A DNA stretch of 37,142 bases from an uncultured Pelagibacteraceae bacterium (GTDB taxonomy: Bacteria; Pseudomonadota; Alphaproteobacteria; Pelagibacterales; Pelagibacteraceae): contig CACASQ010000007.1 in assembly GCA_902535255.1 (NCBI GenBank), positions 1-37,142 of the forward strand, given 5' to 3'. The translations under genes and the position numbers were made by a program. This document shows positions 34,907-37,142 of this stretch, piece by piece. How positions within the stretch are numbered: position 1 is the stretch's first letter; each line of letters begins with the position of its first letter. The notes under the pieces are model-generated. The model did no database searches. It was given only the letters and a program-made list of their open reading frames with translations, and was not told the origin of the DNA.

Positions 34907-35725
34907 ATGAACGAAAAATACAATGTATATCTTGTGTCCGACTCTACCGGAGAAACACTTGATAGAATTTTTTTATCCTTGCAATCTCAATTTGCTAATT
35001 TTATATATCAGAAAAAAGAATTTGCTTTTGTTAGAACAGAGCACCAAATTGATAAAATAATTAAAGAGTGCACAGATTTAGAAAATACAATTATTTTATA
35101 TACAATTGTTGAAACCAAGCTTGCTAAGTATATCGCTAGCCAGAGCCAAAAAAAAAATGTTCCCTGTTTTGGCATTTTAGGTAATCTTATTTTGAGTTTT
35201 TCTAAACTTTTGAATCAAAAAGCAATACATAAACCCAGTGCCCAACATGTTTTAGATGAAGACTATTACAAACGGATTGAGGCAATACAATTTACGATGT
35301 CTCATGATGACGGGAAAAAAATAGATGACGTAAATAATGCTGATGTAATATTACTAGGAGTTAGTAGAACTAGCAAAACACCGACTTCTATATATCTTGC
35401 CAATAGGGGGTACAAGACTATTAACATACCTTTAGTGCTTAATCAGAACATTCCTGAGGGGTTAACACAAAATACGAAAGCATGCATTGTTGGCCTCGTT
35501 GCTGATCCAGAAAGACTTGCGGATATAAGAAGAAATAGAGTTGCAATCATGAAAGACCATAAATTAAAAGATTATACTGATCTTGGATTTATTAAAAAAG
35601 AAATTAATGATTCTAAAAATTTTTTCAAAAAAAATAATTGGCCTATAATCGATGTGACTAGACGTTCAGTCGAGGAAACTGCAGCTTCAATATTAAAGAT
35701 TATAGAAATTAAAAAAAATAAATGA
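34907..35725 (+). CDS. PEP synthase / pyruvate phosphate dikinase regulatory kinase-phosphorylase (DUF299)
   Basis: A 272-residue bifunctional serine/threonine kinase and pyrophosphorylase that inactivates or reactivates PEP synthase or pyruvate phosphate dikinase. It opens VYLVSDSTGETLDRIFLSL and has the P-loop-like GVSRTSKTPTS (151-161) followed by YLANRGYKTINIPLV. No target kinase gene is in the window. It is the homologue of R. prowazekii RP001 beside the origin. No Shine-Dalgarno precedes the ATG. It overlaps maf by four bases. Confidence 0.92.
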   Translation: MNEKYNVYLVSDSTGETLDRIFLSLQSQFANFIYQKKEFAFVRTEHQIDKIIKECTDLENTIILYTIVETKLAKYIASQSQKKNVPCFGILGNLILSFSKLLNQKAIHKPSAQHVLDEDYYKRIEAIQFTMSHDDGKKIDDVNNADVILLGVSRTSKTPTSIYLANRGYKTINIPLVLNQNIPEGLTQNTKACIVGLVADPERLADIRRNRVAIMKDHKLKDYTDLGFIKKEINDSKNFFKKNNWPIIDVTRRSVEETAASILKIIEIKKNK

Positions 35726-36309
35726 AAATTATATTAGCTTCAAAAAGCGGAGTAAGAAAAAAAATATTAGATGATCACAATATCGATTGCGAGGTGCAAA
35801 TTTCAAACGTAGACGAAGATGAGATTAAGGTATCTCTGCTGAACGAGGGAGCTGATCCTTATACAGTGTCAAAAAATCTTGCCGAAATAAAATCAATAAA
35901 GGTTAGTTGTAAAAATCCAGATAGACTTGTACTAGGGGCAGACAGTGTAATTTCACTAAATGGAGAATTAATTAATAAACCAAAATCTAGAGAAGAAGCT
36001 TTGGATATACTTAAAAGATTAAACAATTCCAAGCATTATTTGATAAGTTCTGTATGTATATCAAAAAATGGTGCCATGATCTGGAATCATACGGACTCTT
36101 CCGAATTGAAAATGAAAAACCACACTGAGAAAGATTTATTAAAATATTTAGAGGAAATTAAGACAGAAACTTTATTAGCATATGGCGTTTATCAAGTTGA
36201 AGCGCAAGGGTTGAAGCTTTTTGAGCAAATAAAAGGAGATAAAAATTCAATTATGGGTCTGCCTATCAAGGATATTATAAATTATATTAGAGAGTATAAA
36301 AATGACTAA
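35722..36309 (+). CDS. maf: Maf-family nucleoside triphosphate pyrophosphatase
   Basis: Hydrolyses non-canonical or modified nucleoside triphosphates to the monophosphates. At 195 residues it starts IILASKSGVRKKIL, has VLGADSVISLNGELINKPKSREEA with catalytic aspartate, and ends with SIMGLPIKDII, all Maf signatures. It overlaps the DUF299 gene by four bases and aroE by eight, forming a tight run leading away from the origin. Confidence 0.93.
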   Translation: MKIILASKSGVRKKILDDHNIDCEVQISNVDEDEIKVSLLNEGADPYTVSKNLAEIKSIKVSCKNPDRLVLGADSVISLNGELINKPKSREEALDILKRLNNSKHYLISSVCISKNGAMIWNHTDSSELKMKNHTEKDLLKYLEEIKTETLLAYGVYQVEAQGLKLFEQIKGDKNSIMGLPIKDIINYIREYKND

Positions 36310-37123
36310 AAAATTTGGTATTGTCGGCGATCCTATAAAGCATAGCTTATCTCCATTACTTCATAATTACTGGTTCAAAAAGTATAATATTGATGCTGAA
36401 TATTCTATTTTAAATGTTAAGGACAACGATTTGATGAACATTATTGCAAAAATAAAAAGTAAAGAAATTTTTGGAATAAATGTTACTTTACCATATAAAC
36501 AAAAAATTGTTCCTCTTTTAGATATTTTAGTTAACGATGCAAAACTCACAAGCTCTGTAAATACTGTTTACCTAGACGATCAAAAAAAAATAGTTGGTGA
36601 CAATACTGATGTATTTGGTTTACAAGCAGCGTATTTAAAAGAGGTAGAAAACGTAACTACTAAAAAGGCATTAGTAATTGGGGCAGGCGGTGTCTCACCT
36701 TCTGTTATTTTTTCTCTTCAAAAATCAGGAATAAAAAATATTTCAATTATAAATAGAACAATTGAGAAATGCATTTTCTTACAAAATAAATTTAAAAATC
36801 TAAATATTCTAAAATGGGAAAATATTCAAGATGAAATCAAAAACTTTGAGATAATTGTAAACGCTACCAGTCTTGGGCTCAAGAAAGGCAAAGATTTCGA
36901 ATTCAATTTTGATGGCACAAAAGAGAGTCTTATCTACGTAGATACAATATATAATCCTTTAGAGACCAAAACGCTTAAGTATCTAAAGGATAATAATAGA
37001 AAAGTTTTCAATGGACTTGAAATGTTTATTTATCAGGGGCAAAAGTCATTTTATCTTTGGAATAAAATTAATCCTGAGATTGATCAAAAATTAATAGATT
37101 TGTTAATATCAAAATTGAGATGA
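36302..37123 (+). CDS. aroE: Shikimate 5-dehydrogenase
   Basis: Reduces 3-dehydroshikimate to shikimate with NADPH in aromatic amino-acid synthesis. At 273 residues it has FGIVGDPIKHSLSPLLHN, NVTLPYKQKI with the catalytic lysine, GDNTDVFGL, the Rossmann loop VIGAGGVSPSVI, NATSLGLK and the C-terminal GLEMFIYQGQKSFYLW. It overlaps maf by eight bases and coaE by four (ATGA). Confidence 0.96.
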   Translation: MTKKFGIVGDPIKHSLSPLLHNYWFKKYNIDAEYSILNVKDNDLMNIIAKIKSKEIFGINVTLPYKQKIVPLLDILVNDAKLTSSVNTVYLDDQKKIVGDNTDVFGLQAAYLKEVENVTTKKALVIGAGGVSPSVIFSLQKSGIKNISIINRTIEKCIFLQNKFKNLNILKWENIQDEIKNFEIIVNATSLGLKKGKDFEFNFDGTKESLIYVDTIYNPLETKTLKYLKDNNRKVFNGLEMFIYQGQKSFYLWNKINPEIDQKLIDLLISKLR

Positions 37124-37142
37124 AAAAAATAGGTATAACTGG
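37120..37142 (+). CDS. coaE: Dephospho-CoA kinase, first codons only
   Basis: The ATG at 37120 overlaps the aroE stop and opens MKKIGITG before the window ends. This is the start of the Walker A region of CoaE (usually GITGGIGSGKS). The assignment also leans on the conserved order DUF299-maf-aroE-coaE near alphaproteobacterial origins. Confidence 0.7.

Overview
The window is a compact, very AT-rich stretch of an alphaproteobacterial chromosome, most likely SAR11 (Pelagibacterales). This is inferred from the AT bias, near-zero intergenic space, many 1-4 base ATGA or TAATG overlaps, a system I cytochrome c locus, glycolate oxidase genes, alphaproteobacterial families (DUF2794, IalB, a conserved orphan beside acs) and, above all, the hemE / DUF299 gene junction that marks the replication origin in Caulobacter and Rickettsia. 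No phage, insertion sequence, integrase or CRISPR array is visible.

Layout. Bases 1-4837 (minus strand) hold a 2-hydroxyacid/glyoxylate cluster: an FMN-dependent 2-hydroxyacid dehydrogenase, a class I aminotransferase, glcD and glcE (cut by the left edge). Upstream on the same strand are a PagL-like outer-membrane protein (4843-5346) and the cytochrome c maturation run ccmC-D-E-F-G-H (9502 down to 5391), preceded by a 174-base hairpin-rich gap and hspQ. Bases 10078-14967 carry yciB, a DUF2794 gene, a Bax-inhibitor-1-like gene, a Tas-like aldo/keto reductase, an IalB-type secreted protein, argG and a PsiE-family membrane protein. Bases 14948-18791 (minus) are hemC-hemD-mscS-yggT-folD. Bases 18848-22511 (plus) are tsaD, an EVE-domain gene and acetyl-CoA synthetase with an unusual lysine-rich N-terminal tail. 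An orphan gene follows, then a two-gene sodium/solute symporter with a palindrome in its leader and a strong intrinsic terminator behind it.

Bases 25493-29734 (plus) hold a small membrane protein, rpe, a heparinase II/III-like gene and purH. Then come phhB and tRNA-Gly(GCC) on the minus strand, a Lon N-domain protein (plus), and the minus-strand run hemE-hemH-hemJ-rho. From 34907 to the right edge the plus strand carries a DUF299 kinase/phosphorylase, maf, aroE and the first codons of coaE.

How it fits together. Two heme clusters (hemC/hemD and hemE/hemH/hemJ) supply heme that the Ccm proteins attach to cytochromes c. The glc and hydroxyacid genes feed glyoxylate and pyruvate and may supply glycine. 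Acs and the symporter look like carboxylate uptake and activation. The main large-scale feature is the 272-base gap 34635-34906: genes diverge from it on both sides, it carries phased ATGTTAA repeats and degenerate DnaA-box-like 9-mers, and it is the best candidate for the chromosomal origin.
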